Positions 16,960 to 25,222 of a stretch of 33,720 nt of DNA are shown here, in pieces. A program made the translations under genes and the position numbers. Each line of letters opens with the position of its first letter. Positions within the stretch are counted from its first letter, which is position 1. The notes under the pieces were generated by a model. That model saw nothing but the letters and a program-made list of their open reading frames with translations, was not told the origin of the DNA and did no database searches. This DNA is from an uncultured Planctomycetaceae bacterium (GTDB lineage Bacteria > Planctomycetota > Planctomycetia > Pirellulales > Pirellulaceae): NCBI GenBank assembly GCA_937862885.1, contig CALMEE010000140.1:1-33720 (forward strand), read 5' to 3'.

Positions 16960-17964
16960 ATGTCTCAGCCAATGTCCAAACCGCCCGTTGATCGTGAACT
17001 TGTGTCCGAATCAATTCGCCAAACATTGCAAGACGAGGCTGACGCTATCCTGTCGATTTTGGCGTATCAAGATGATAACCCCCAGCCTCATTGCGCGGCC
17101 GTTGAGTTGTTGTTAGGTTGCACCGGCCGCGTCGTTGTGACGGGCATGGGGAAGATGGGTGCAATCGCCAGAAAATGTGCCGCAACCTTTTCGAGTACAG
17201 GGACGCCAGCTATCTTTATGCATCCGGCGGAAGCGATGCACGGTGATTTGGGGATTGTAACGTCTGGTGATGTATTGTTGGTTCTTTCATACAGTGGACA
17301 AACAGATGAAGTCAACAAGATAATCCCATACATGCGACGACATGGCATTCCAGTGATTGCTGTTACCGGCAACGTTGACAGCCCATTGGCGCAGCATGCT
17401 CAGGTAATTTTAAACGTTCAGGTCGCCAAAGAAGCCGATCCAATTGCTTTAGCGCCAACCTGTAGCACCACGGTGTCATTAGCTGTCTGCGATGCGTTAG
17501 CGGTTGCTTTGATGCGAATACGTGGTTTTACACGCGAACAGTTTGCGATCTACCATCCCGGAGGTAGTCTCGGACGCAAGCTCTTGTTGACGGTTGCCGA
17601 CCTAATGATCACGGGTGACAATCTCCCAATTGTGGGACCTTCAACAGCTTTGCGAGATGCAATTTTGGAAATCAGCCGCAAAAAACTAGGAGCGGTTTTT
17701 ATTACCGATAAAGATGCCCGCTTATTGGGAATTCTGACCGATGGTGACCTGCGGCGGACGCTGCGAAATTCGAGCAATCCGTTGCAGGACCCGATCGAAC
17801 GCTTGATGACTCAAAATCCTTCCGCGATTCATGACGATGCACTGGCCGCTGAAGCGCTTAGAGTTATGGAAACCAAGTCCATCACAATCTTACCAGTCGT
17901 GGCGGAAACAAAATTGATTGGCGCTATTCACATTCATCACTTGATTCAAGCCGGCTTGGCATAG
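16960..17964 (+). CDS. kdsD: D-arabinose-5-phosphate isomerase (KdsD/KpsF/GutQ family)
   Basis: A 334-residue protein, close to the 328 residues of E. coli KdsD. The SIS domain (about 40-185) includes VTGMGKMG at 60-67, HGDLG at 94-98 and SYSGQTDE at 110-117. HPGGSLGRKL at 199-208 is the family signature before two CBS domains (about 212-272 and 278-332). The enzyme interconverts ribulose-5-phosphate and arabinose-5-phosphate, the first step to KDO, the inner sugar of lipopolysaccharide. No ribosome-binding site is obvious before the ATG at 16960; an ATG four codons later is an alternative. It lies 133 nt after the sigma54 activator gene, with a direct repeat in between. The transporter gene follows after about 57-126 nt, depending on its start. 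Confidence 0.93.
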   Translation: MSQPMSKPPVDRELVSESIRQTLQDEADAILSILAYQDDNPQPHCAAVELLLGCTGRVVVTGMGKMGAIARKCAATFSSTGTPAIFMHPAEAMHGDLGIVTSGDVLLVLSYSGQTDEVNKIIPYMRRHGIPVIAVTGNVDSPLAQHAQVILNVQVAKEADPIALAPTCSTTVSLAVCDALAVALMRIRGFTREQFAIYHPGGSLGRKLLLTVADLMITGDNLPIVGPSTALRDAILEISRKKLGAVFITDKDARLLGILTDGDLRRTLRNSSNPLQDPIERLMTQNPSAIHDDALAAEALRVMETKSITILPVVAETKLIGAIHIHHLIQAGLA

Positions 17965-18090
17965 TTCGATAATCGATCGACATATTGAAGGACAAGTCGA
18001 CATTCCATTAAGGATTTAACTCTGAACGACGACATCGCTTCGCGAGCGCTAACCGATTCCCCGACTTCGCCAGGACATCAGTCGTCAGAA

Positions 18091-19050
18091 TTGCTGGCGG
18101 CAAACACGGATATCGTGGAAGAGCGGTTGCCCGCGCGCTGGTCGGCTGAATTGAGCCTGTTGGCGGTCGTATTGATTTGGGGCATGAACATGCCCATGAT
18201 GAAATTTGCTCTAGGGCGGATGGATGAGTACTTATTCAACTTCGCGCGACTATCTTTTTCCTCGCTGCTCTTAGGTTGCCTGATCCTATTTCGCCGCGAT
18301 AAGTTCCTGGATCATTCGCCGCATGCTAGACCGATCGGGTATCAGATTTTTTACATTCTTTTGTTCTCATTGCTGGCGGGATTTGCTTACCAGCTATTTT
18401 TCATGTTGGGAATGCGTTCGACTTCGGCCGGGAATACGGCGTTAATTCTCTCGACGATGCCAATCTGGGCGTCGCTCTTGGCATTAGTTTTTTTGCGGGA
18501 ACATTTGTCACGGATTGCTTGGATTGGTTTGGGGATCGCATTGGGAGGAACCACACTGGTAGCGCTCGGAAAGGACCCTGGTCCAAACGCAAGCTCGCTA
18601 GTAGGCAATCTATTGGTCGCATTGGCTGCATTATCTTGGGCCGTGGCTTCCGTCATTAGTCGCCCCATGATGAGGAACATCGGGCCAATTCCTTTGGCTT
18701 TTTCGGCTGTCACGATCACGTTGCCACTACATCTATTGCTGGCGAGATCAACGCTGTTTGACATCCAGGAAATGTTTCAAGATCCTCTGTTGTTTGGTGC
18801 GGTTGCGTTTTCGGGATTGTTTTCCACCGGTGTCGCTTACGCTCTATACAATTTTTCAGTAGCTCAATTGGGGACGGCACACGCGACCGCTTACCAGAAT
18901 TTGGTGCCCGCTGTTGCGATCTTTTTCGCATGGCTATTCATCAACGAAATCCCATACGAATCCCAGATTATTGGTGGCATCCTGATCATTTCCGGATTGT
19001 TGATCATGCGTTGGAAAAGGACAGCAATGGCCATCAGCACGGCAAAATGA
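18091..19050 (+). CDS. EamA/DMT-family transporter
   Basis: A 319-residue membrane protein with about ten hydrophobic helices in two homologous halves, each an EamA unit: the first opens LSLLAVVLIWGMNMPMMKFAL, written in part as the family's 'WG.N....K' signature, and ends near GTTLVALG; the second starts LLVALAALSWAVASVISRP. GVAYALYNFSVAQLG and the closing GGILIISGLLIM helix are typical. Such proteins export amino acids, nucleosides or other metabolites; the substrate cannot be read from sequence. The conventional start is the TTG at 18091, which lacks a ribosome-binding site. A CTG at 18022 in the same frame has AAGGA seven bases upstream and may be the true start, adding 23 residues. It follows kdsD closely and could share its transcript. 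Confidence 0.88.
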   Translation: MLAANTDIVEERLPARWSAELSLLAVVLIWGMNMPMMKFALGRMDEYLFNFARLSFSSLLLGCLILFRRDKFLDHSPHARPIGYQIFYILLFSLLAGFAYQLFFMLGMRSTSAGNTALILSTMPIWASLLALVFLREHLSRIAWIGLGIALGGTTLVALGKDPGPNASSLVGNLLVALAALSWAVASVISRPMMRNIGPIPLAFSAVTITLPLHLLLARSTLFDIQEMFQDPLLFGAVAFSGLFSTGVAYALYNFSVAQLGTAHATAYQNLVPAVAIFFAWLFINEIPYESQIIGGILIISGLLIMRWKRTAMAISTAK

Positions 19051-19108
19051 AATTTGAAGTACCAACAGGCTTTCCAAATGACGCTGGTAATCTGTTCCCT
19101 TTGGTCAT

Positions 19109-19900
19109 TCAACATGAAAGTTTGCCAGACAGGACCGTAACAGCATTTCCGTACAGATGGACTCGGCGATCTTGCAGATGCCCGCGTACGATTCCGCCTC
19201 GTTTCGATGCTTGGAAGCCGATCAGCTCTGATTTTTGAAGCCTTGGTGTCCAAAATGGGATCAAGGCACAATGGGCTGAGCCAGTTACCGGATCTTCATT
19301 GATTCCAACACCTGGGGCAAAAAATCGAGATATGAAATCGTACTGAGGCCGATCGGATTGCGCTGTTAATATGACGCCGCGCACTCCCAGGTTTTTTAAT
19401 TGTGCGAAGTCCGGATTACACTCGCGCACCGTTTCCGCAAGGTCTGTCTGTACCAAGTAGTCTAAACGGGTCGTTGCGAACGTCGTCACCGGCACTCCCA
19501 AAGCTTCAACAATTAATGTGTCCGGTTCACCGAGCATCGAGTCAATTCTAGGAAAGTCGAGTTCGATTTCACTCCCATGCAAGCGCGCAATCAGCTCGCC
19601 GCTCAGCGTACTAAACACTAGCGGTTGTGACGTGCCCTTGGTTTCAAATAAGACGTGTGCGGCAGCTAGAGTCGCATGCCCGCAGAGATCAACTTCGGCC
19701 TCAGGCGTAAACCAGCGCAAATGAAAGCGGCCGTCGTTCATTGGAGCAACGAAAGCCGTTTCCGACAAATTCATTTCCGCGGCAACATTTTGCATCCACC
19801 CTTCATCAGCCATCGTAGCCAGCAGACATACCGCGGCCGGATTACCAGCGAAAGGCTCTTGGGTAAATGAGTCAACTTGAAATATAGGATGCATAGACAT
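19109..19900 (-). CDS. PhzF-family isomerase/epimerase-like protein
   Basis: A 263-residue protein. I chose the ATG at 19898-19900 (MSMHPIFQVDSFT) because family members begin within a few residues of this strand; the frame extends to a TTG at 19969 overlapping the rsmE stop. The diaminopimelate-epimerase-like fold is supported by FAGNPAAVCLL (17-27), by MNLSETAFV with the catalytic Glu at 47, and by EAEVDLCGHATLAAAHVL, then EDPVTGSAHCALIPFW near the C-terminus. PhzF itself isomerises a phenazine precursor, but most relatives have unknown substrates, and no phenazine genes are present, so no gene symbol is given. It follows rsmE by 65 nt on the same strand and converges on the transporter gene. 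Confidence 0.9.
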   Translation of the reverse strand: MSMHPIFQVDSFTQEPFAGNPAAVCLLATMADEGWMQNVAAEMNLSETAFVAPMNDGRFHLRWFTPEAEVDLCGHATLAAAHVLFETKGTSQPLVFSTLSGELIARLHGSEIELDFPRIDSMLGEPDTLIVEALGVPVTTFATTRLDYLVQTDLAETVRECNPDFAQLKNLGVRGVILTAQSDRPQYDFISRFFAPGVGINEDPVTGSAHCALIPFWTPRLQKSELIGFQASKRGGIVRGHLQDRRVHLYGNAVTVLSGKLSC

Positions 19901-19965
19901 GTTACGAGACCAATTCAAAGTTTTGCGAAGAAACGTAGTTCTGAATTTGAGTGACCGCGGCTTAC

Positions 19966-20700
19966 TCAATCCGAATCTGTTCGTTGTAAAAAAGTTGCCA
20001 TGTTGGCGGCGATAGCGATAGCGGCAGTTTCAATTCTAAGTATAGTTTGACCGAGCGATATGATTTGGCAGCCATTTTCCCTAGCAACCTGCAGCTCTTG
20101 GTCGGCAAACCCGCCTTCAGGGCCAATCAAAAACAGAGTCTTTAAAAAGTTCAATTCGCTGTGCGTACTCGACCATAACATATCCGACCACGACGAACCG
20201 CTGGGATGCAATAAGAAGCAGGCATAGTCGGCGAAGCATCGCAACACAGTGGCGAGTGTTCCCGCGGATTCGAATGCCATCAAATGGTTGCGCCGGCACT
20301 GCTTGCACGCTTCGATTGTGTATCGTTGAAATTTTTCCAGATGTTGATTGCCCGGCCGCACAACCGAGTATTCGGTTACCAACGGAATAAATCGATGTAC
20401 GCCAATTTCTGTCAATTTTTCGATGAGGAAACGTTGCCGTTCAGCTTTCGGCAAGGCTGATGCGATGACCAAGTCGCCCGGCAATTCTCGCGATCTTTCA
20501 GTTATGCAGCTGATCTGAAACCAAATCCGCTTCTTGCCCAATTCGGCAATCGTTGCTTGAGCTTCTCTCCCTTTGCCATCAAACAGTATTACGCTGTCGC
20601 CGATTTCAAGGCGTAAAGCGCGCAGTGCATGGTGGGATTCGGCATCGTTCAGTTCAACTCGTTCGCTCGCGAAGTCGTCAACAAAAAAACGATCAGACAT
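19966..20700 (-). CDS. rsmE: 16S rRNA m3U1498 methyltransferase RsmE
   Basis: A 244-residue SPOUT-class methyltransferase, the usual length. The N-terminal PUA-like domain includes SHHALRALRLEIGDSVILFDG, with the HHA..VLR-type motif. The SAM-binding trefoil knot is shown by LIGPEGGFADQE (GPEGG at 193-197) and LGQTILRIETAAIA (about 216-229), where family members have LG.RILR.ETA. EKLTEIGVHRFIPL is also diagnostic. It methylates U1498 of 16S rRNA in the assembled 30S subunit. The start is the ATG at 20698-20700 with AAGGG 12 bases upstream. The PhzF-family gene lies downstream; the frames could even overlap if that gene uses its upstream TTG. Confidence 0.94.
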   Translation of the reverse strand: MSDRFFVDDFASERVELNDAESHHALRALRLEIGDSVILFDGKGREAQATIAELGKKRIWFQISCITERSRELPGDLVIASALPKAERQRFLIEKLTEIGVHRFIPLVTEYSVVRPGNQHLEKFQRYTIEACKQCRRNHLMAFESAGTLATVLRCFADYACFLLHPSGSSWSDMLWSSTHSELNFLKTLFLIGPEGGFADQELQVARENGCQIISLGQTILRIETAAIAIAANMATFLQRTDSD

Positions 20701-21107
20701 GGTTGGGTTGTCCCTTAATCAGTGAACGAACGACTAATACGTGGTCGATGGATTTGCACGAATCACAATCGCACCGGCTATGACAACTCCAAAATACCTG
20801 CCGAAAGAGTTGTAACATCGAATACGTATGGTCATGTTTCCACTCAGCAGGTTCACGTGAGCTTTCGTTTTGCTTCGACCCGCCACTTTGCCATTTGAAA
20901 AAAAATTCGCACTTTCGTTAATTGGGTTGGTGAAAATTTTGCCAATCGTTAAACTTAATTGCTAGTCTTAATCCAAGATGACCATCGCGTAAACCTGATC
21001 AGCACGGCATCCAATTCAGAATCGGACAGTTGCTGGTCGGACATATCTGTTTCATTTGATATTGGCTCTGGGGAAAAATCTCAAGCTCAGAGGTACTTCA
21101 ATTTATA
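20701..21107. other. Intergenic region between rsmE and a membrane-protein gene
   Basis: About 400 nt separate these divergent genes. I see no supported gene, hairpin terminator or convincing promoter pair. Confidence 0.5.
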
Positions 21108-21776
21108 ATGACCCGAGTTTACTACAAGCAGCCGAGTGGCGTTGAATTTGAAATCGACCTTCGTGATCCTCGCGTGGCTGCCTTGCTCGCGTGGTTGTGG
21201 CCAGGTGCCGGTCATTTCTATCAACGCCGATTTCTCAAAGGCTTTATTTTCATGGTCGGCATCTTGTCCCTTTTTTTTTACGGCCTGCTGATTGGTCAGG
21301 GACGTGTCGTCTATGCATCGTTTCGTCCCAACGATTTTCGGTGGCAATACTTCTGTCAGGCTGGTTTCGGCACGCCAGCGATTTTTGCCTTTGTGCAGAA
21401 ACTTAAGACTGATGGTGGCGGCGACCCTCTTCTTGTTTTGTGTGACCGATATCCACCGGGTGCAATCGTCGAAGGGAAGCTCGTCGAGTATGATGTCATC
21501 CCCAAAGGCAGCAACTTCTCAGAGAAAAGGCTTAAAGATGGTTTGATGGCCCCACCATTCATCGTGGAGGATCCGAACAAGAACGACGTCTTGGGAATGT
21601 GGCATTCAGCCATGAAGCAGTTGTACGATATCGGTACGATTTTTACGCTGGTTGCTGGGTTGTTAAATTTTTTGGCAGTCTACGATGCCTTTGCAGGACC
21701 TTTAGTTCCTAACTCCGCCAAGGGACGCGCGGGGGGTCAAAAGCAAGATGAACCCAAAGAAGATTCGGATTCATAA
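21108..21776 (+). CDS. Planctomycete membrane protein of unknown function (DUF6677-like)
   Basis: A 222-residue protein. After a short polar N-terminus come RDPRVAALLAWLWPGAGHFY, with the 'L..PG.GHFYQ.R..KG' pattern seen in small bacterial membrane proteins, and a hydrophobic helix at about 46-63. A soluble region of about 110 residues follows, then another hydrophobic helix near 185-207. The C-terminal tail is polar (Gly, Lys, Glu, Asp, Ser). I associate the N-terminal pattern with a planctomycete family (DUF6677), from memory and not confirmed. The start ATG at 21108 has AGAGG about 13 bases upstream, rather far. The next gene, also a small membrane protein, lies 90 nt downstream and may be co-transcribed. 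Confidence 0.75.
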   Translation: MTRVYYKQPSGVEFEIDLRDPRVAALLAWLWPGAGHFYQRRFLKGFIFMVGILSLFFYGLLIGQGRVVYASFRPNDFRWQYFCQAGFGTPAIFAFVQKLKTDGGGDPLLVLCDRYPPGAIVEGKLVEYDVIPKGSNFSEKRLKDGLMAPPFIVEDPNKNDVLGMWHSAMKQLYDIGTIFTLVAGLLNFLAVYDAFAGPLVPNSAKGRAGGQKQDEPKEDSDS

Positions 21777-21866
21777 GATAAAACGGAATATCTGAAAGTT
21801 TCCGACAACGCGCGGTATTCCGAATCGATTGCGAAACTCCATGTTTTTTTAAAAATAGGTTAATCA

Positions 21867-22070
21867 ATGGTGCAATTACTTGGGGAGTCGATTCAAGTTC
21901 ACCTCTGGTACAGTTTGCCGCTAATTGTTGTTGTGAGCATCGTTTTTGGGGCAACGAGGCACGAATATTTGCGAGAGATTATCTACCATGCAACGAAGTC
22001 ATTCGCATGGTTGATGTTTTTCATGTTCGTCATTTTTATCTTGGTTTGGTGGTTTAGCCGTAATCTGTAA
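21867..22070 (+). CDS. Small two-helix membrane protein
   Basis: A 67-residue protein with two hydrophobic helices: about 13-28 (LWYSLPLIVVVSIVFGA) and about 45-63 (FAWLMFFMFVIFILVWWF), joined by a polar loop ATRHEYLREIIYHAT. AGG lies eight to ten bases before the ATG. The clean two-helix layout and short tail argue that it is a real gene rather than a chance frame. Function is unknown. Its position 90 nt after another membrane-protein gene suggests a shared transcript and perhaps a shared complex, which is inference. Confidence 0.7.
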   Translation: MVQLLGESIQVHLWYSLPLIVVVSIVFGATRHEYLREIIYHATKSFAWLMFFMFVIFILVWWFSRNL

Positions 22071-22131
22071 ACCTTAAGCAAGCTTCCAGACTTGGCTTTT
22101 TTGCATCGTTTTTGATGAGCTGAGTCGCCGC

Positions 22132-22150
22132 TAGGCAACATTGTTGCCTA
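22132..22150. repeat. 19-bp palindrome TAGGCAACA-T-TGTTGCCTA
   Basis: TAGGCAACA at 22132-22140 and TGTTGCCTA at 22142-22150 are perfect inverted repeats around one central T. With such a short centre it suits a dimeric DNA-binding protein site better than an RNA hairpin, though a 7-bp stem with a 5-nt loop is possible. There is no T-run after it. Confidence 0.5.
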
Positions 22151-22214
22151 ATGGCATCACGGAATGAATTCTGAGAAAAATCGCCGCAAGAATTTGTTGC
22201 TTAAATCGAGCGTT

Positions 22215-22328
22215 ATGTCGTTTTCAGTGAACTGCAGTTGCGGCAAAGTCACTGTCTCGGGCGATACTCCAAAAAATACGGCTGAATTCGTGAATAACAC
22301 GAAGCCAGAAGCTACGTTTTTCCGTTAA
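22215..22328 (+). CDS. Possible 37-residue Cys-containing small protein
   Basis: An ATG frame encodes MSFSVNCSCGKVTVSGD followed by a polar tail ending in TFFR and TAA. The CSCGK motif recalls the first half of a small zinc-binding element common in planctomycete proteins, but a second Cys pair is absent, so this may be a remnant or a chance frame. There is no convincing ribosome-binding site. Confidence 0.2.
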   Translation: MSFSVNCSCGKVTVSGDTPKNTAEFVNNTKPEATFFR

Positions 22329-22504
22329 GCATGTGCGTGAACAATTACTGGGTGAGAACTTGGTCGAGCCCAGGAATTCAACGCTTTGCACTGCCTTAGT
22401 GCAAATCAGGTTTGATGAGTTGTTGACTGCCCGTTATAACGTGGACCCGATTTGTTCTGCACCGCTAATTTCACTAGGACCTATTTGAATTTCGCCGTTT
22501 TTTG

Positions 22505-22858
22505 ATGGGGGAAAATGCTGTGGCTTGTCACCAATTGGCCGAACGAATCCAACAACTGCAACCCGAAGCCACGCCGATGGAAATCGCGCGTATCTGTCTA
22601 ATCATTTACAATTTGGTTGACGACCTCAGCAAATTGCAGGATGACGAATATTTGTTTGATATTTGGGCCGATATCAACTTGAAGCTGCAAGCGGCAACGG
22701 ACCAGCATCAAGCGGTTTCGGAAGAATTAAACGACTTGGCAAAGAGCGATCCAAAAAAATTCTCGCCGGACCAAATCTGGATTTTGGTCAGGGCCATTAA
22801 AGTTCAAAGTCAAATTCTACGCTTGTATCACAATCAAGAAGTCTTTGAACTCAGCTAA
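22505..22858 (+). CDS. Hypothetical helical protein, about 117 residues
   Basis: A soluble, almost entirely helical protein, with segments such as HQLAERIQQLQP, MEIARICLIIYNLVDDLSKL and DQIWILVRAIKVQSQILRLY. There is no signal peptide, membrane helix or metal motif, and I recognise no family. The ATG at 22505 lacks a ribosome-binding site. A GTG at 22520 in frame is preceded by GGGGGA seven bases upstream and may be the real start, giving 112 residues. The coding sequence has the regular amphipathic pattern expected of a real protein. It ends before a hairpin shared with the convergent metG. Confidence 0.7.
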   Translation: MGENAVACHQLAERIQQLQPEATPMEIARICLIIYNLVDDLSKLQDDEYLFDIWADINLKLQAATDQHQAVSEELNDLAKSDPKKFSPDQIWILVRAIKVQSQILRLYHNQEVFELS

Positions 22859-22986
22859 TCCGAGTCATCATCGGACCCACAGTCGATGCACAACAAGTGG
22901 TGTTCGCATTTGGTAATTCAAATGCTGTCCGTATTACTTGAGGAAATTTCGGCCCGAAGTCATCGGATGAAAGATTGCACTAATGC

Positions 22987-23009
22987 ATTGCCCTGCCGCG
23001 CAGGGCAAT
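22987..23009. terminator. Hairpin between convergent genes, probable bidirectional terminator
   Basis: ATTGCCCTGC (22987-22996) pairs perfectly with GCAGGGCAAT (23000-23009) around a CGC loop. It lies 22 nt past the metG stop and 128 nt past the plus-strand gene. T-runs on either side are short, so termination strength is uncertain. Confidence 0.55.
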
Positions 23010-23031
23010 TTCAAGTGCTCAACGGCGAACT

Positions 23032-25137
23032 TTAGTGCACGCGTTGCCCTGGTACAGCACCGGAATCGGCGGCCAATAAATAAACTTCGCTTCCGCCCGA
23101 TCCAGCAGCGCAAACCATTCCCTCGCTTGTACCAAATTTCATTTCGCGAGGTTTTAAGTTCGCAACCATGACAACTAATCTGCCGACCAGTTGTGCCGGC
23201 TCATAGGCGGCCTTGATTCCGGCGAACACGGTACGAACATTATCGCCACCCAAACTCAACTTGAGTTTAAGCAACTTTTTCGCTTCTGGCACATGCTCAG
23301 CTTCAATGATTCTGGCGACGCGCAAGTCAACTCTTGCAAAATCATCAATCGAGCATTCTGCGGCTAAAGGTTCCGCTTGCAACGCCTCGTCACTATCTTG
23401 CCACTCGACTGTGGTGCTCTGAGTTGCATCATCTATCAAATGTGCAGGCGTCGGGGTTGCCTCGGTTTGTTTACTTGCTTCGATCATTGCTTCAATATCC
23501 TTAAGTTCAACACGTTTCAAGAGATGTGTAAATTTCGAAAGTGAACGCCCCACCAACGGAGACTGTGATTGTTTCCAAGATACAATGGGATCGTTGAATA
23601 GCGCGCCGACTCGTTCCGCGAATTCAGGCAGTACTGGGGCTAAATAAATCGCAATCTGTCGAAAAAGATTCAAGGCAATCGTGCATACTTCTTGGAGTTC
23701 CTGAACTTTGGATGGATCTTTGTGCAAAACCCATGGCTGAGCATTTTCGACAAACGGGTTTGCTCGATCAGCCAACTCCATAATCAGCCTCATCGCCTGA
23801 CTAAATTCGCATTCCTCGTAGTGCTCAGCAATTCTCTCGCCTGCCGCAGCGGCTTGTGCAAACAAACCGCCATCATCCGGGTAGGTAGGCGAAAGTCCGA
23901 TCGCCTCGACAAATTTAGCGCTGCGACTCGCTAGGTTCACAACTTTGTTGACGAGATCGGTATCTACCTTCGCTTTGAAATCGTTGAAATTGAGATCGAT
24001 GTCATCAAGCCTGGAGCCCAATTTCGCCGCATAGAAATAACGCAGATACGCCGGGTCTAAGTACCTTAGATAAGTTTCGGCCTTGATGAAGGTTCCTTTG
24101 GTCTTGCTCATTTTTTCGCCGTTAACGGTGAGGAAACCGTGGATGTGCTCACGCGTCGGCAAATTAAAACCTGCTGTCTTGAGCATGGCCGGCCAGAATA
24201 GGCAATGGAAATATTGGATGTCTTTTCCCAAGAAGTGGTGAATCTCCACGTCATCGTTACGCCACCAATCATCGAGCTTCTGATTGTTGAGATCACACCA
24301 TTCCTTGGTCGATGCGATATAGCCAATCGGTGCATCAAACCAAACATACCAATAGTGTTGGTTGTCAGTCTCGGGAATCGTGAAGCCAAAATAGGGCGCG
24401 GGCCGCGATACATCCCAGTCGCGCAAGGGTTCGCTCAAAAAATGGCCTCGCAAATAATTGGAAACTTCTTCCTGCAAGTGAACACCGGGTGCCGTCCAGT
24501 CCTCTAAGAAGTCGTGCAATTCTTCGATGCGAACAAAAAAATGATCCGTCGCTCCTTCAACGGGCGGTTTGCCGCTGAGCGCGCTGATTGGTTCCACTAG
24601 ATCGGTGGCTCGATAGGTGTGTCCGCATTTGTCGCAATTATCGCCATACTGTCCTGGAGACAAACACTTCGGGCATTTGCCTTTTACGAAGCGGTCGGGT
24701 AGGGCTTCTCCGGTCTCCGCATCAAACAACTCGACAACTTGCCGCTTCACAACCAAACCAGCTCGATTCAGGGCACTCCAAATTTCATGACAAATCAGCC
24801 GGTTGGCATCGCTGTGCGTACTGCCATAGTGGTCCCACTCGATTTGAAACCCCCGAAAATCTCGTTGATGCTCGGTGCTCATGCGAGCAATGAACTCCTC
24901 TTCGGAACATTGATGATCCCGAGCGCTTTTCATGATCGCCGTACCGTGTGTATCGTCGGCCCAGATAAATATGCATTGATGGCCGCGCAACTTTTGAAAC
25001 CGCACCCAAATATCGGTCTGAATGTATTCGACTAGGTGTCCAATGTGTATCGGCCCATTGGCATACGGAAGTGCGGCCGTTACCAAAATCTTTCGGGGTG
25101 AGTTGTTTTTCCTTGATTCCACGCGAGTTCTCGACAT
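23032..25137 (-). CDS. metG: Methionyl-tRNA synthetase with C-terminal tRNA-binding domain
   Basis: A 701-residue class I synthetase. The ATP-binding motif HIGH is at 31-34 and KMSKT at 342-346. The connective-peptide zinc knuckle has CPKC at 155-158 and CDKC at 168-171. The anticodon-binding helical domain includes [12 protein letters not shown] and [10 protein letters not shown]. After a variable linker rich in Thr and Ala, the C-terminal 100 residues (from about 598, [15 protein letters not shown] to PGQRVH) form the EMAP/Arc1-like tRNA-binding domain, which also dimerises the enzyme in E. coli. It charges both initiator and elongator tRNA-Met. The gene is complete. It diverges from the PLP-enzyme gene across 85 bp. 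AAGGA lies about 13 bases before the ATG, rather distant. Confidence 0.97.
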   Translation of the reverse strand: MSRTRVESRKNNSPRKILVTAALPYANGPIHIGHLVEYIQTDIWVRFQKLRGHQCIFIWADDTHGTAIMKSARDHQCSEEEFIARMSTEHQRDFRGFQIEWDHYGSTHSDANRLICHEIWSALNRAGLVVKRQVVELFDAETGEALPDRFVKGKCPKCLSPGQYGDNCDKCGHTYRATDLVEPISALSGKPPVEGATDHFFVRIEELHDFLEDWTAPGVHLQEEVSNYLRGHFLSEPLRDWDVSRPAPYFGFTIPETDNQHYWYVWFDAPIGYIASTKEWCDLNNQKLDDWWRNDDVEIHHFLGKDIQYFHCLFWPAMLKTAGFNLPTREHIHGFLTVNGEKMSKTKGTFIKAETYLRYLDPAYLRYFYAAKLGSRLDDIDLNFNDFKAKVDTDLVNKVVNLASRSAKFVEAIGLSPTYPDDGGLFAQAAAAGERIAEHYEECEFSQAMRLIMELADRANPFVENAQPWVLHKDPSKVQELQEVCTIALNLFRQIAIYLAPVLPEFAERVGALFNDPIVSWKQSQSPLVGRSLSKFTHLLKRVELKDIEAMIEASKQTEATPTPAHLIDDATQSTTVEWQDSDEALQAEPLAAECSIDDFARVDLRVARIIEAEHVPEAKKLLKLKLSLGGDNVRTVFAGIKAAYEPAQLVGRLVVMVANLKPREMKFGTSEGMVCAAGSGGSEVYLLAADSGAVPGQRVH

Positions 25138-25222
25138 TTTTGGGGATCGCTTCCTTTTCGAACAATAAAATTGTAGCTAAATTAGTCTTCGGTCGAAGGG
25201 TAGTACTTGAAGATGGTGTAGC

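Larger units (their letters stand above)
22071..22504. other. Intergenic region with a palindrome and a tiny frame
   Basis: About 430 nt without a clear gene. It contains the palindrome at 22132-22150 and a 37-codon frame at 22215-22328, both listed separately. I see no terminator with a proper T-run after 22070, although GGCTTTTTTG at 22094-22103 could mark one with a weak stem. Confidence 0.45.

Noticed and set aside
19109..19900. Phenazine biosynthesis
   Set aside because: Only a PhzF-family protein is present; such proteins are widespread without phenazine pathways.
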